Source: Pseudomonadota bacterium
Lineage (GTDB): Bacteria; Pseudomonadota; Alphaproteobacteria; Acetobacterales; Acetobacteraceae
DNA: 64,000 nt
Assembly (NCBI GenBank): GCA_021845985.1
Contig: JAJZES010000003.1
Location: 1-64,000, forward strand
Reading direction: 5' to 3'
Part shown: one piece after another, positions 25,604-33,488 of the stretch
Numbering within the stretch: the first letter of the stretch is position 1
Layout of the letters: each line of letters opens with the position of its first letter
Made by a program: the position numbers and the translations under genes
Notes under the pieces: model-generated
The model's database searches: none
What the model saw: only the letters and a program-made list of their open reading frames with translations
Told to the model about the DNA's origin: nothing

Positions 25604-26829
25604 CCGGCCAGCGCGCGGTAGAGCGCGAGATGACGCTCGGCCGCCGCCGCCGGCGGGGTCGGCTGGCGTAGTCCGCCGGCAAGCTCGCTGAGGTGGTGGG
25701 GCAGGGCGGCGAAGCGTGCCAGCGTCCGCGCCAGCGCCGCCGCGTCGCCGGGCGGCAGCAGCACCCCGTCGATGCCGTCGCGCAGCCGCTCGGCGATGCC
25801 GCCGATCGTCGAGGCGATCACCGGCCGGCCGCGCGCCAGCGCCTCGTCGATCACCATCGGCGCGTTCTCCCACCAGATCGACGGCACCACGACGACATCG
25901 GTTGCCGCCATCAGGGCGTCGAGTTCGCCGGCGGCGTAGCGGCCGTGTTGATGCACATTGGCCGGCGCGGCGGCGAGCAGGCGGCGGCTTTCCTGTTCCA
26001 TTTCGGCCGGCAGCGCCCTGCTGTCGCCGTGCAGGGTGATGCGCAGCGAAGCCTGTCCGGCCAGCAGCCGCGCCGCCTCGATCAGCACGCCGAGGCCCTT
26101 GGTCGGCGCGAGCTGGCCGAAATAGCCGACGCGCAGCACCCCGTCGGCGGCCTGCCCGACCGGGGGCAGCGGTTCGGCCGGCGCGGCGCGGCCGACATTG
26201 TCCAGCACGCTGAGCCGGGCCGGGTCGAGACCCCAGGCGATGTAGCGGTCGCGCAGGAATGCGCTCGGCGCGATGGCGGCGTCGATATGGCGCAGGAACA
26301 GTTTGATGTAGCGCTCGCGCAGCACGAAATCCGCTTCGCTGTGCTGCGGAAAGCAGGCGACGCAGGCGGCCGGGCTGGCGGCGGCACACAGCCGCCGCTC
26401 CGGGCGCGTCACCATCTGGCCGTGATTGGCGCAGATCGGCAGGTATTCGTGCAGCGTCAGCACGATGCGCGCCTGCGGCAGAGCGCGCCGGATGAGCATT
26501 GGCGCCTCCACGCCGAGCCGGCCGAGACCATGCAGATGCACCACGTCCGGCGCCTCGGCCCGCAGCAGCCGGTCGAGCGCCGCGGGGAACAGCGGGTCGC
26601 GGTTGGCGAGGTGGAACCAGTGCATGTCCTGTGCGTGATAGACATAGTCATGCGGGCCGAACGGCTGGGTGATGCGGGCACGCTCGGCCGCCGGCGCCGG
26701 GCCGCAGCCGAGGAAGCGGGCGCTGCAGTCCGGCCGCGCCGCCAGCGCCTCGAACAGGTGATACGCCGCGCTCTCGGCGCCGCCGGGCGCCAGCCGCGGA
26801 TGGCCCTGACAGGCGACCAGCACCTTCAT
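25600..26829 (-). CDS. Glycosyltransferase family 4
   Basis: 409 residues with two Rossmann-like domains (GT-B). The N-terminal domain has VACQGHPRLAPGGAESAAYHLFEAL and VVHLHGLGRLGVEAPMLIRR. The C-terminal GT4 domain has LRVGYFGQLAPTKGLGVLIEAARLL and the Glu-x7-Glu donor-binding region WWENAPMVIDEALARGRPVIAS. A Cys-rich insertion (CAAASPAACVACF) is typical of a GT4 subgroup. It is cytoplasmic and transfers a nucleotide-activated sugar. It overlaps its neighbours on both sides by four bases, so it is in the glycan operon. Confidence 0.9.
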   Translation of the reverse strand: MKVLVACQGHPRLAPGGAESAAYHLFEALAARPDCSARFLGCGPAPAAERARITQPFGPHDYVYHAQDMHWFHLANRDPLFPAALDRLLRAEAPDVVHLHGLGRLGVEAPMLIRRALPQARIVLTLHEYLPICANHGQMVTRPERRLCAAASPAACVACFPQHSEADFVLRERYIKLFLRHIDAAIAPSAFLRDRYIAWGLDPARLSVLDNVGRAAPAEPLPPVGQAADGVLRVGYFGQLAPTKGLGVLIEAARLLAGQASLRITLHGDSRALPAEMEQESRRLLAAAPANVHQHGRYAAGELDALMAATDVVVVPSIWWENAPMVIDEALARGRPVIASTIGGIAERLRDGIDGVLLPPGDAAALARTLARFAALPHHLSELAGGLRQPTPPAAAAERHLALYRALAG

Positions 26830-28607
26830 GCCGGGTCTCCTTCATCGAGCGTGGCGGCCCAGCGCTGCTGATGCACCCAGGCGTTATACAGGGTCAGATT
26901 CATCCGCCAGCGCTCCGCCGCCGCCGCCTGCGACTGGCGCCCGAGATGGCACAGCCGCACGTCGCCATCGACCGCGCTGGCGAACCCGGCGGCGGCGGCG
27001 CGCAAACAAAGGTCGCTGTCCTCGAAATCGCCGATGACATAGGCCGGATCGAAGCCGCCAAGCCGGCGCGCGAGATCGGTTGGCATGACGATGCAGGCGC
27101 CGGTGACGGCGATGGCCGGCGCCAGCCCGCCGCCCTCGGCGGGGTACAGCCCATGACCGACATGTTCGGAGAAATGCCAGTTGCCGTGCCGTGGCTGGCG
27201 GCGGAAGCGCATGCCCTGATGCTGCACCGTGCCATCGTCGTGCAGCAGCAGCGGGGCGACGATGCCGAGCGTCGGATCGGCGTCGAGCCGGGCGGCCAGC
27301 GCCGGCAGCCAGCCCGGCGCCAGCGGGAACACGTCGGAGTTGAGAAAGCAGACATGCGGTCCGCGCGCCGCCGCCAGCCCGACGCCGCAGGCCGGCGCGA
27401 AGCCAAGATTGCGCGCGTTGAACAGCAGGCTGAACGGCAGGCGGAAACGCGCCCACAGGCTGTCGGCGAGATTTTCCAGATCGCGCCGCCGCGGCGGGTC
27501 GTCCAGCACCAACAGCAGCTCGACCCCGTGCATCGCCGGATCATCGGCGAGCAGGGCAAGCTGCAGCTCCAGATGGTCGAGACCGCCATAGAGCGGCACC
27601 ACGATGCTGGCCGAGGGGGCGGCCGGCGGCGGGCCGAAATCGGCGCGCGCGGCGGCGCCAGGGGCGCGCAGCCGGGCGGCGGCGAGGCGCGCGATGGCGG
27701 GGCCGAGAACGTCGTCGAAGGCGGGCGCGACATCGGCGAACTGCATGTCGCACTCGGTCAGCAGCAGCCGGATGGCGGGCAGCCCGCGCAGCAGCGGCGG
27801 CGGCAGCGGGCGCAGCCCGGTCTGGCCGGTCTCGGTGGTGACTTCCAGCGCCGCCGGCAGCGCCGGGTCGTAGCCCTCGGCGGCGAAGGCGATGAAGCCG
27901 CAGCGGGCCTCGTCCGGCCCGAAACCATGGGCGCCGCCGATCGCCTCGATCACGCCCGGCCGCGGCAGCCGGACGAAGCGCGCCGGATCGAGCGGCAGGG
28001 CGCGCCGGCCGCTGCGCAGCGCGACGCCGGTGAGCGCGCCCGGCGCCGCCAGCAGCCAGCCGATGATGGCGACGCCATCCGGCGGGCAGAGCACGGCGTG
28101 GTCGATCTCCAGCATCACCCGCCCGGCCAGCGCCGCCATGGTGTTGGCGCCGTCATAGGGTTCGATCGGCGGCGGCGGAAACAACGCCGCATGCACCGCG
28201 GCGGGCAGCGCGGCGGAGGCCTGCGCCAGCACCGGCGCCAGCGCCTCGGCGAGCGCCGCGGCGCCGCATTCGGCCACCTGCTGCGTCGGCGTCACCGCGA
28301 GCTTGCCGCGATGGGCGCGGGTGGCGATGGAAAAAAACTCGCCGGCCGGCCGTTTGCCGGCGGCGACGAACAGCACCATGCCGGTGCTGTGCGGCGGCAG
28401 GTCGGAGCGCGGGTAGAACACCGCGACGCCGCGACCGTCGAGATCCTGCTTCTCGAAGCCGAGCACCAGATCGGCGTCGGGCAGCGCGGCGGCGATGTCA
28501 TCGGACACCCAGCCGATGAAGAACAACCCACCGGCGCCGTCGTGGAAGCCGAAGACGTCGATGTGGCCGCGATAGTCCGGCCCGCGCGAGGGCATGGTAT
28601 CGGTCAT
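26826..28607 (-). CDS. Glycosyltransferase family 2 with an unassigned N-terminal region
   Basis: 593 residues. Residues 1 to about 330 match no family I can name. They begin GHIDVFGFHDGAGGLFFIGWVSDD and contain a second ...AIIGWLL... segment, which suggests two related beta domains. The GT-A domain follows: PSASIVVPLYGGLDHLELQLALL, LFNARNLGFAPACGVGLAAARGPHVCFLNSDVFPLAPGWLPALAARL with the D-x-D-like site, then GACIVMPTDLARRLGGFDPAYVIGDFEDSDLCLRAAAAGF. This is a rhamnosyl/GT2-type arrangement. It is the first gene of the glycan operon, and its divergent promoter region (28608-28783) is shared with the decarboxylase-like gene. Confidence 0.85.
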   Translation of the reverse strand: MTDTMPSRGPDYRGHIDVFGFHDGAGGLFFIGWVSDDIAAALPDADLVLGFEKQDLDGRGVAVFYPRSDLPPHSTGMVLFVAAGKRPAGEFFSIATRAHRGKLAVTPTQQVAECGAAALAEALAPVLAQASAALPAAVHAALFPPPPIEPYDGANTMAALAGRVMLEIDHAVLCPPDGVAIIGWLLAAPGALTGVALRSGRRALPLDPARFVRLPRPGVIEAIGGAHGFGPDEARCGFIAFAAEGYDPALPAALEVTTETGQTGLRPLPPPLLRGLPAIRLLLTECDMQFADVAPAFDDVLGPAIARLAAARLRAPGAAARADFGPPPAAPSASIVVPLYGGLDHLELQLALLADDPAMHGVELLLVLDDPPRRRDLENLADSLWARFRLPFSLLFNARNLGFAPACGVGLAAARGPHVCFLNSDVFPLAPGWLPALAARLDADPTLGIVAPLLLHDDGTVQHQGMRFRRQPRHGNWHFSEHVGHGLYPAEGGGLAPAIAVTGACIVMPTDLARRLGGFDPAYVIGDFEDSDLCLRAAAAGFASAVDGDVRLCHLGRQSQAAAAERWRMNLTLYNAWVHQQRWAATLDEGDPA

Positions 28608-28783
28608 GCAAATCTGCCCGGTTGCCTGCGGCCGACTTGGCCAGACCCGGCCGCGGCGCGGCGAGGCCGGCAGACTACGAAACGCACCAATGCGTGTCCA
28701 CCGCGCCCAACCAGGGCCGGCGCACCTACCCAGCGGCGCGGCGCCGGTCTAGGGTCGCCGGGCAACCCGTGCGGAGACGCTTC

Positions 28784-29200
28784 ATGGCCGACACTCCCGA
28801 CCGACCGGAATACCAGAGCGAGCTGTTCCGCCGCGGGCTGGCGGTGCGCAAGGAGGTGCTCGGAGCGGAGTATGTCGAACGCTCGCTGGCGGCGGCCGAT
28901 GATTTCATGGCGGCGTTCCAGCAGGCGACGACGGAGATCGCCTGGGGCACGGTGTGGACCCGCCCCGGCCTGCCGCGGCCGACGCGCTCGATGCTCAACA
29001 TCGCCATGCTCGCCGCCCTCGGCAAGCCGCATGAGCTGAAGCTGCATGTCAAGGCGGCGCTCGGCAACGGCGTGAGCCGCGACGAGATCAAGGAAGTTCT
29101 GGTTCAGGTCTGCGCCTATTGCGGCATCCCGGCCGGCTTCGACGCCTTCCGCACCGCCGCCGAGGCGTTCCGCGAGGTCGATGCGGCGGCCAAAGGCTGA
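28784..29200 (+). CDS. Carboxymuconolactone decarboxylase-like protein (PcaC/AhpD fold)
   Basis: 138 residues of the CMD family. The core is SMLNIAMLAALGKPHELKLHVKAALGNGVSRDEIKEVLVQVCAYCGIPAGFDAFRTA, closest in pattern to PcaC-type gamma-carboxymuconolactone decarboxylases of the beta-ketoadipate path. A CxxC (CAYC) is also present, as in peroxidase-type relatives, though not in the same sequence context. The ATG at 28784 begins the conserved YQSELFRRGLAVR segment. It heads an operon with a methyltransferase (one-base overlap) and a ThDP enzyme. No other pca genes are nearby, so the true substrate is open. Confidence 0.85.
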   Translation: MADTPDRPEYQSELFRRGLAVRKEVLGAEYVERSLAAADDFMAAFQQATTEIAWGTVWTRPGLPRPTRSMLNIAMLAALGKPHELKLHVKAALGNGVSRDEIKEVLVQVCAYCGIPAGFDAFRTAAEAFREVDAAAKG

Positions 29201-29979
29201 TGGAGCACCCGACGATGGCGGCCCGCACCCAGGAAGCCCTGGTGGTCGATCGCTTCGGCGCCCAGGCGCGCGCCTACCTGACCAGCCCGGTGCATGCGCG
29301 GGGCGCCGACCTTGCCGCGCTGGCGGCGCTGGCCGACGGGCAGGCGCAGGCGCTCGATCTCGGCTGCGGCGGCGGTCACGTCGCCTATGCGGTGGCGCCG
29401 CGCGTCGGGCACATCGTCGCCTATGACCTGTCCGAGGAGATGCTGGCGGTGGTCGCCGAGACGGCGGTGCAGCGCGGCCTCGGCAATGTTTCGACCCGGC
29501 AGGGACCGGCCGAACGGCTGCCGTTCGACGATGCCGCGTTCGACCTGGTGCTGAGCCGCTTCTCGGCGCATCACTGGCGCGATTTCGAGGCCGGGCTGCG
29601 CGAGGCGGCGCGGGTGCTCAAGCCGGGCGCGCCGGCCGGCTTCGTCGATGCCGTCTCGCCCGGTCGGGCGGTGCTCGACACCTATCTGCAATCGGTCGAA
29701 GTGCTGCGCGACACCTCGCATGTGCGCGACCGCAGCGGCGCCGAATGGCAGGATGCGCTGGCGCGCGCCGGCTTCGATGTCGGCGCGGTCAGCCATTTTC
29801 GCCTGCGGATGGATTTTCCGACGTGGACCGCGCGCATGCGCACGCCGCCGGCGATGGTGGCGGCGATCCGCGCCGTGCAGGCGGCGATGAGCGTCGAGGT
29901 GCAGCGCCATTTCGCCATCGAGGCTGATGGCAGCTTCATGCTCGACGTGGCGCTGTTCGCCGCAAGGCGCGCGGCATGA
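29200..29979 (+). CDS. Class I SAM-dependent methyltransferase (UbiE-like)
   Basis: 259 residues. QAQALDLGCGGGHVAYAVAP is the SAM-binding loop. VAYDLSEEMLAVV, GPAERLPFDDAAFDLVLSRFSAHHW and ARVLKPGAPAGFVDAVSP follow as motifs II-IV of the Methyltransf_11/UbiE group. It is a small-molecule methylase; quinone-like or aromatic acceptors are common in the group. Its ATG shares one base with the upstream stop, and its end overlaps the ThDP-enzyme gene by four bases (ATGA), so the three proteins are probably made together. Confidence 0.88.
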   Translation: MEHPTMAARTQEALVVDRFGAQARAYLTSPVHARGADLAALAALADGQAQALDLGCGGGHVAYAVAPRVGHIVAYDLSEEMLAVVAETAVQRGLGNVSTRQGPAERLPFDDAAFDLVLSRFSAHHWRDFEAGLREAARVLKPGAPAGFVDAVSPGRAVLDTYLQSVEVLRDTSHVRDRSGAEWQDALARAGFDVGAVSHFRLRMDFPTWTARMRTPPAMVAAIRAVQAAMSVEVQRHFAIEADGSFMLDVALFAARRAA

Positions 29980-31619
29980 CGGCGCGGCTCGGCGGCCATA
30001 TCCTGGCCGATGCGCTGATCGCCCAGGGCATCAGCCATGCCTTCGCCGTGCCGGGCGAGAGCTATCTCGACGTGCTCGACGGACTTTATGCCGTGCGCGA
30101 GCAGATCCGACTCTATACCTGCCGCTTCGAGGCCGGGGCGGCGCATATGGCGGAGGTCTGCGGCAAGCTGACCGGGCGGCCGGCGGCGGCCTTCGTCACC
30201 CGCGGCCCCGGCGCCTGCCATGCCGCGATCGGCGTGCATGTGGCGCAGCAGGACAGCACGCCGATGCTGCTGTTCGTCGGCCAGATCCCGTTCGCCGAGA
30301 CCGACCGTGAGAGTTTCCAGGAGGTCGATTACCGGCGGATGTTTCAGCCGCTGGCCAAATGGGTGACGCAGATCGACGACGCCGCGCGCATCCCGGAACT
30401 GGTTGCCCACGCGGTCGATGTGGCGACCAGCGGGCGGCCGGGTCCGGTGGTGATCGCGCTGTCGGAGGAGATGCAGAAGCATCGCGTCGCGGTGGCCGAT
30501 CTGGCGCCGCTGGTGCTGGCCCGCCCGCATCCCGATCCGGCGGCGCTGACGCGGCTGCGGGCGATGCTGGCGGCGAGCCGCCGGCCGCTCGCCATCCTCG
30601 GCGGCGGCTGGAGCGCCGCGGCGCGGCAGCATCTCGCCGGGTTTCTGGGCGCCAACGACATTCCAACCACCGTCGCCTTCCGCCGCCAGTCGCTCTACGA
30701 CGGCACCCTCGAAACCTATGCCGGCGATCTCGGCGTCGGCGCCGACCCGGCGCTGGTGGCGGCGGCGCGGCGCGCCGATCTCGTGCTGGCCTTCGGCACC
30801 CGGCTCGGCGAGGCGGTGACGCAGGGCTATACGCTGTTCGACGCGGCGGGGACGACGCCGATCGTGCATGTGCATCCCGAGGCGGCGGAGATTGGCCGGG
30901 TGTTCCGCCCGGCGCTCGGCATCGCCTGCGATCTCGAGGCCTTCGCCGGCGCGCTGGCGACGCTGCCGCCGGTGGCGGTGGCATGGGCGGGGTGGACGCG
31001 CGAATTGCGCGCGCTGCGGCTCGCCGCCTATGCGGTGCCGGAATATCCGGGGCGGGTGAACGTGGCGGCCTGCCTGCGGGCGCTGGAGGGCATGCTGGCG
31101 GCGGATGCGGTGGTGACCTGCGACGCCGGCAATTTCGCCACTTGGGTAACCCGCTTCATGCATGTGCGGGCGGGCCAGGAGTTCGTCGGGCCGACCAACG
31201 GCGCGATGGGCTATGCGGTGCCGGCCGCGGTCGGCGCGGCGCTGGCGTTTCCCGGGCGGCAGGTGGTGGCCTGCGTCGGCGATGGCGGGTTCCTGATGAC
31301 CGGGCAGGATCTGGCGACCGCGTTCCACCACGGCGCGGCGCCGATCGTGCTGGTGTTCAACAACAACATGTACGGCACCATCCGAATGTATCAGGAGCGC
31401 GCCTATCCCGGTCGGGTCAGCGCCACCGACCTGACCAACCCGGATTTCGCCCGCTATATCGCGGCCTTCGGCGGCCATGGCGAGGTGGTGGAGACGACCG
31501 ACGACTTCGTCCCCGCCTTCCGCCGCGCGGTGGCGAGCGGCCGGCCGGCGGTGATCGAACTGCGCACCGACCCCGAGCAGATCACCAGCCGCGCCACCCT
31601 GGCCGACCTGCGGCGATAG
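29976..31619 (+). CDS. Thiamine-diphosphate-dependent enzyme, acetolactate-synthase-like
   Basis: 547 residues with the three ThDP domains. The N-terminal PYR domain has AFAVPGESYLDVLDGL and the catalytic glutamate in RFEAGAAHMAEVCGKLTGRP. The central domain has RRPLAILGGGWSAAA. The C-terminal PP domain has GDGGFLMTGQDLATAFHHGAAPIVLVFNNNMYG (GDG...NN motif). This class includes acetolactate synthases, benzoylformate decarboxylase and other 2-oxoacid lyases. No small regulatory subunit (ilvH) follows, so it is more likely a catabolic or specialised carboligase than IlvB. It is the last gene of the operon from 28784. MITE copy 2 starts 34 bases on. Confidence 0.85.
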   Translation: MTARLGGHILADALIAQGISHAFAVPGESYLDVLDGLYAVREQIRLYTCRFEAGAAHMAEVCGKLTGRPAAAFVTRGPGACHAAIGVHVAQQDSTPMLLFVGQIPFAETDRESFQEVDYRRMFQPLAKWVTQIDDAARIPELVAHAVDVATSGRPGPVVIALSEEMQKHRVAVADLAPLVLARPHPDPAALTRLRAMLAASRRPLAILGGGWSAAARQHLAGFLGANDIPTTVAFRRQSLYDGTLETYAGDLGVGADPALVAAARRADLVLAFGTRLGEAVTQGYTLFDAAGTTPIVHVHPEAAEIGRVFRPALGIACDLEAFAGALATLPPVAVAWAGWTRELRALRLAAYAVPEYPGRVNVAACLRALEGMLAADAVVTCDAGNFATWVTRFMHVRAGQEFVGPTNGAMGYAVPAAVGAALAFPGRQVVACVGDGGFLMTGQDLATAFHHGAAPIVLVFNNNMYGTIRMYQERAYPGRVSATDLTNPDFARYIAAFGGHGEVVETTDDFVPAFRRAVASGRPAVIELRTDPEQITSRATLADLRR

Positions 31620-31653
31620 CCGCAGGTCGCCGCCCCGCCCGGCCGCCGCCGCC

Positions 31654-31838
31654 TGAGCAGAGATGCGTTGGCTGGGACACGGACGGCTTGGCGCACCGAG
31701 AGAGCCCTCCCCTTGTGGGATTGGGTTGGGGGAGGGGGCCAGCCACGCAGGTCTCGGCACGTGCGCGACCCCTCACCCCAGCCCTCTCCCCCAAGGGGAG
31801 AGGGAGCTTGCGTGGTCCGGTCAACGAGAGTCTGCCTA
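31654..31838. mobile_element. MITE-like element, copy 2 (185 bp)
   Basis: The left end is TGAGCAGAGATGCGTTGG. The right end, reverse-complemented, is TAGGCAGACTCTCGTTGA, a diverged form of the TAAGCAGAnnnTCGTTG terminal repeat. The same interior blocks and the CCCTCTCCCC/GGGGAGAGGG hairpin (around 31782-31804) are present. It lies between convergent genes. Its last three bases (CTA, 31836-31838) form the TAG stop of the minus-strand RTX-like gene. It encodes nothing. Confidence 0.75.
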
Positions 31839-33035
31839 GACCAGGGACGAACGGTCGAGCCTTGCGACGTTGAGCAGGGTGACGGTGGTGTGGTCCTCCA
31901 GCCTGATGGTGACGCTGCCGCCGTGGGTTTTCTGGCTGTCGAGCGCCGCGTCGAGCTGCCGCTGGTCGGCGCCTTGCAGCACGATCCGGTCGCTGCCGAC
32001 GGTGAAGTCGGTGATGGTGAAATGGCCGGCGCTGCCGTCTTCGAGAAAGACGAAGTGGTTGCCGGCGGCGCCGCCGATCATCGTGCCGCCGCCGCTGCCG
32101 GCGATGAAGGTGTCGGCGCCAAAGCCGCCGGTCAGCAGGTCGCGCCCGCTGCCGCCGACCAGCGTGTCGCGGCCGGCCCCGGCGATCAGCGTCTCGGCGC
32201 CGCGCCCGGCGACCAGGCTGTCATTGCCAAAACCGGCCGAGATCAGCGTGTCGCCGCCGCCGCCGCCGAACAGCGTGGTTGCCCGCAGCCCGCCGATCAG
32301 CAGGTTGTGGCCGTCGCTGCCGCCGCGATAGACGCCGCCGCCGGCGCCGCCGCTGGCGGTGACGGCACCGTCACCGCCGAGCACGGTCGAACTGCCGCCG
32401 GCATTGGCGAACAGCAGCGTGCCGCTGCCGCCGAGCACCACCGCCGTACCGCGCGCAACCAGCACCGTGTCGTGCCCGCTGCCGGCCAGGATGCGGTCAT
32501 GTCCGGTGACATCGACGAGATCGTTGCCGGTGCCGAGCAGGATCAGGTTGTCGCCGGCACCGGCGCCGATGGTGTCGTTGCCAGAGCCGGCGAAGATGCG
32601 GTTATGACCGCCATCGGTCAGGAACAGATGATCGCCGCTGCCGGTCGGCGCGGTGAGCAGCGTGCTGCCGCCGCCGCTGGCGACCACGGTGCCGACGCCG
32701 CTGTTGGCGACATAGGTCAGCGCCGCGTCGCTGACCACGACCTGCGACGCCGTGGTGCCGCCGAGCAGCAGCAGCGGCCCGCCGGCGACATCGACAACGG
32801 CGGTGGTGGACGCCGGCAGCGCCGCGGCGCCGGGGCCGGTGACGATCAGATAGCCCGGAGAGGTCGGCGCGCCGAGCGGCCCGATGCCGTCATATGCGTA
32901 GGGCGTCAGATTGCCTTGTCGGACCTGATCGCTGATCACACCAAGTAGTTGAGCGGCGATTGAGGCGTTCTGGGAAGATCCGACCGAAACTGATACTGTT
33001 GACCCACCGACTCCAATAACAGTAAGATTTGTCAT
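31836..33035 (-). CDS. RTX-like beta-roll calcium-binding protein
   Basis: 399 residues rich in Gly/Asp. After an N-terminal beta-rich part there are several RTX nonapeptide-like repeats (GGxGxDxU): AGSGNDTIGAGAGDNLILLGTGNDLV, GHDRILAGSGHDTVL, AGRDTLVGGSGRDLLTGGFGADTFIAGSGG. The C-terminal part (FTITDFTVGSDRIVLQG) resembles the end of secreted RTX proteins. These fold on calcium outside the cell after type I secretion through a C-terminal signal. No secretion genes are in the window. ATG at 33035 is preferred to GTG at 33053 because AAGGA lies 10 bases before the ATG. Its stop codon is supplied by MITE copy 2. The N-terminal coding end is lower in GC. Confidence 0.82.
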   Translation of the reverse strand: MTNLTVIGVGGSTVSVSVGSSQNASIAAQLLGVISDQVRQGNLTPYAYDGIGPLGAPTSPGYLIVTGPGAAALPASTTAVVDVAGGPLLLLGGTTASQVVVSDAALTYVANSGVGTVVASGGGSTLLTAPTGSGDHLFLTDGGHNRIFAGSGNDTIGAGAGDNLILLGTGNDLVDVTGHDRILAGSGHDTVLVARGTAVVLGGSGTLLFANAGGSSTVLGGDGAVTASGGAGGGVYRGGSDGHNLLIGGLRATTLFGGGGGDTLISAGFGNDSLVAGRGAETLIAGAGRDTLVGGSGRDLLTGGFGADTFIAGSGGGTMIGGAAGNHFVFLEDGSAGHFTITDFTVGSDRIVLQGADQRQLDAALDSQKTHGGSVTIRLEDHTTVTLLNVARLDRSSLV

Positions 33036-33075
33036 TATACTGTAATCCTTCACTAGTTCTGTTCTTGAAGGCGTT

Positions 33076-33103
33076 TTTAAAGAATCATCCCGAAATTAGG
33101 CAA
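33076..33103 (-). promoter_or_regulatory. Candidate sigma-70 promoter of the RTX-like gene
   Basis: On the minus strand TTGCCT (33103-33098) and TTTAAA (33081-33076) are separated by 16 bases, in an AT-rich stretch about 40 bases before the gene's ATG. The match to -35/-10 consensus is partial (four of six in each). Confidence 0.35.
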
Positions 33104-33368
33104 CTATAAACTCAAAATGAAACGACTTATTCACGATCGTCTGCCGCGGATGTCACAAAAATCGCCGCGCGGCCGGATTTTTGGATCGAAAACGACAGGA
33201 ATCCGCCGGAGCCACCGCCGGCCGCGCGATCGTGACCCTCTGGCGGCGAACCCGGCATGGTCGGCCGCGCTTGTCTTGCGGCGCACCGATACCAGATCGC
33301 GCACATGGCCGGCTTCCCCCCTGGCGTTTCACCGGGAACGCCCGCCTTGGCGGCCATCCGTGCCTGCC

Positions 33369-33397
33369 GGCCCGGCCCAGCGCCGGGCCACTTTTTT
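33369..33397 (+). terminator. Strong rho-independent terminator with no obvious upstream gene
   Basis: GGCCCGGC and GCCGGGCC form a perfect 8-bp GC stem around CCAGC, followed by AC and six T (33392-33397). It points to the plus strand. The nearest upstream plus-strand gene ends at 31619, so it may end a small RNA or attenuate the kinase gene at 33489. Confidence 0.65.
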
Positions 33398-33488
33398 GGC
33401 GGCGCGGCGGAAGCTGCACATTAGACGTGATCGTTTCGTGTTACGGTGCTAAGGACACCCAAATCCGGCGCTGGTGCCGGGAAGGGGG

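Larger units (their letters stand above)
33036..33488. other. 453-bp non-coding region between divergent genes
   Basis: The left 100 bases are AT-rich and hold a candidate promoter for the RTX-like gene. The right half is GC-rich and holds a rho-independent terminator (33369-33397) with no recognisable gene before it. Short open frames exist, but I see no protein family, no codon pattern and no ribosome site that would support one. Confidence 0.6.

Noticed and set aside
22091-25621. A 1176-codon plus-strand frame opposite the GH5 and TPR-glycosyltransferase genes
   Set aside because: Arg/Gln-rich shadow of two well-recognised minus-strand proteins; no motif or ribosome site.
29682-31760. A 690-codon minus-strand frame opposite the methyltransferase and ThDP genes
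   Set aside because: Shadow frame that also runs through MITE copy 2; no recognisable protein.
31836-33035. Gly/Asp repeats of the RTX-like gene as a DNA satellite
   Set aside because: The repeats follow protein periodicity with variable codons, as in RTX proteins, rather than a DNA-level tandem array.
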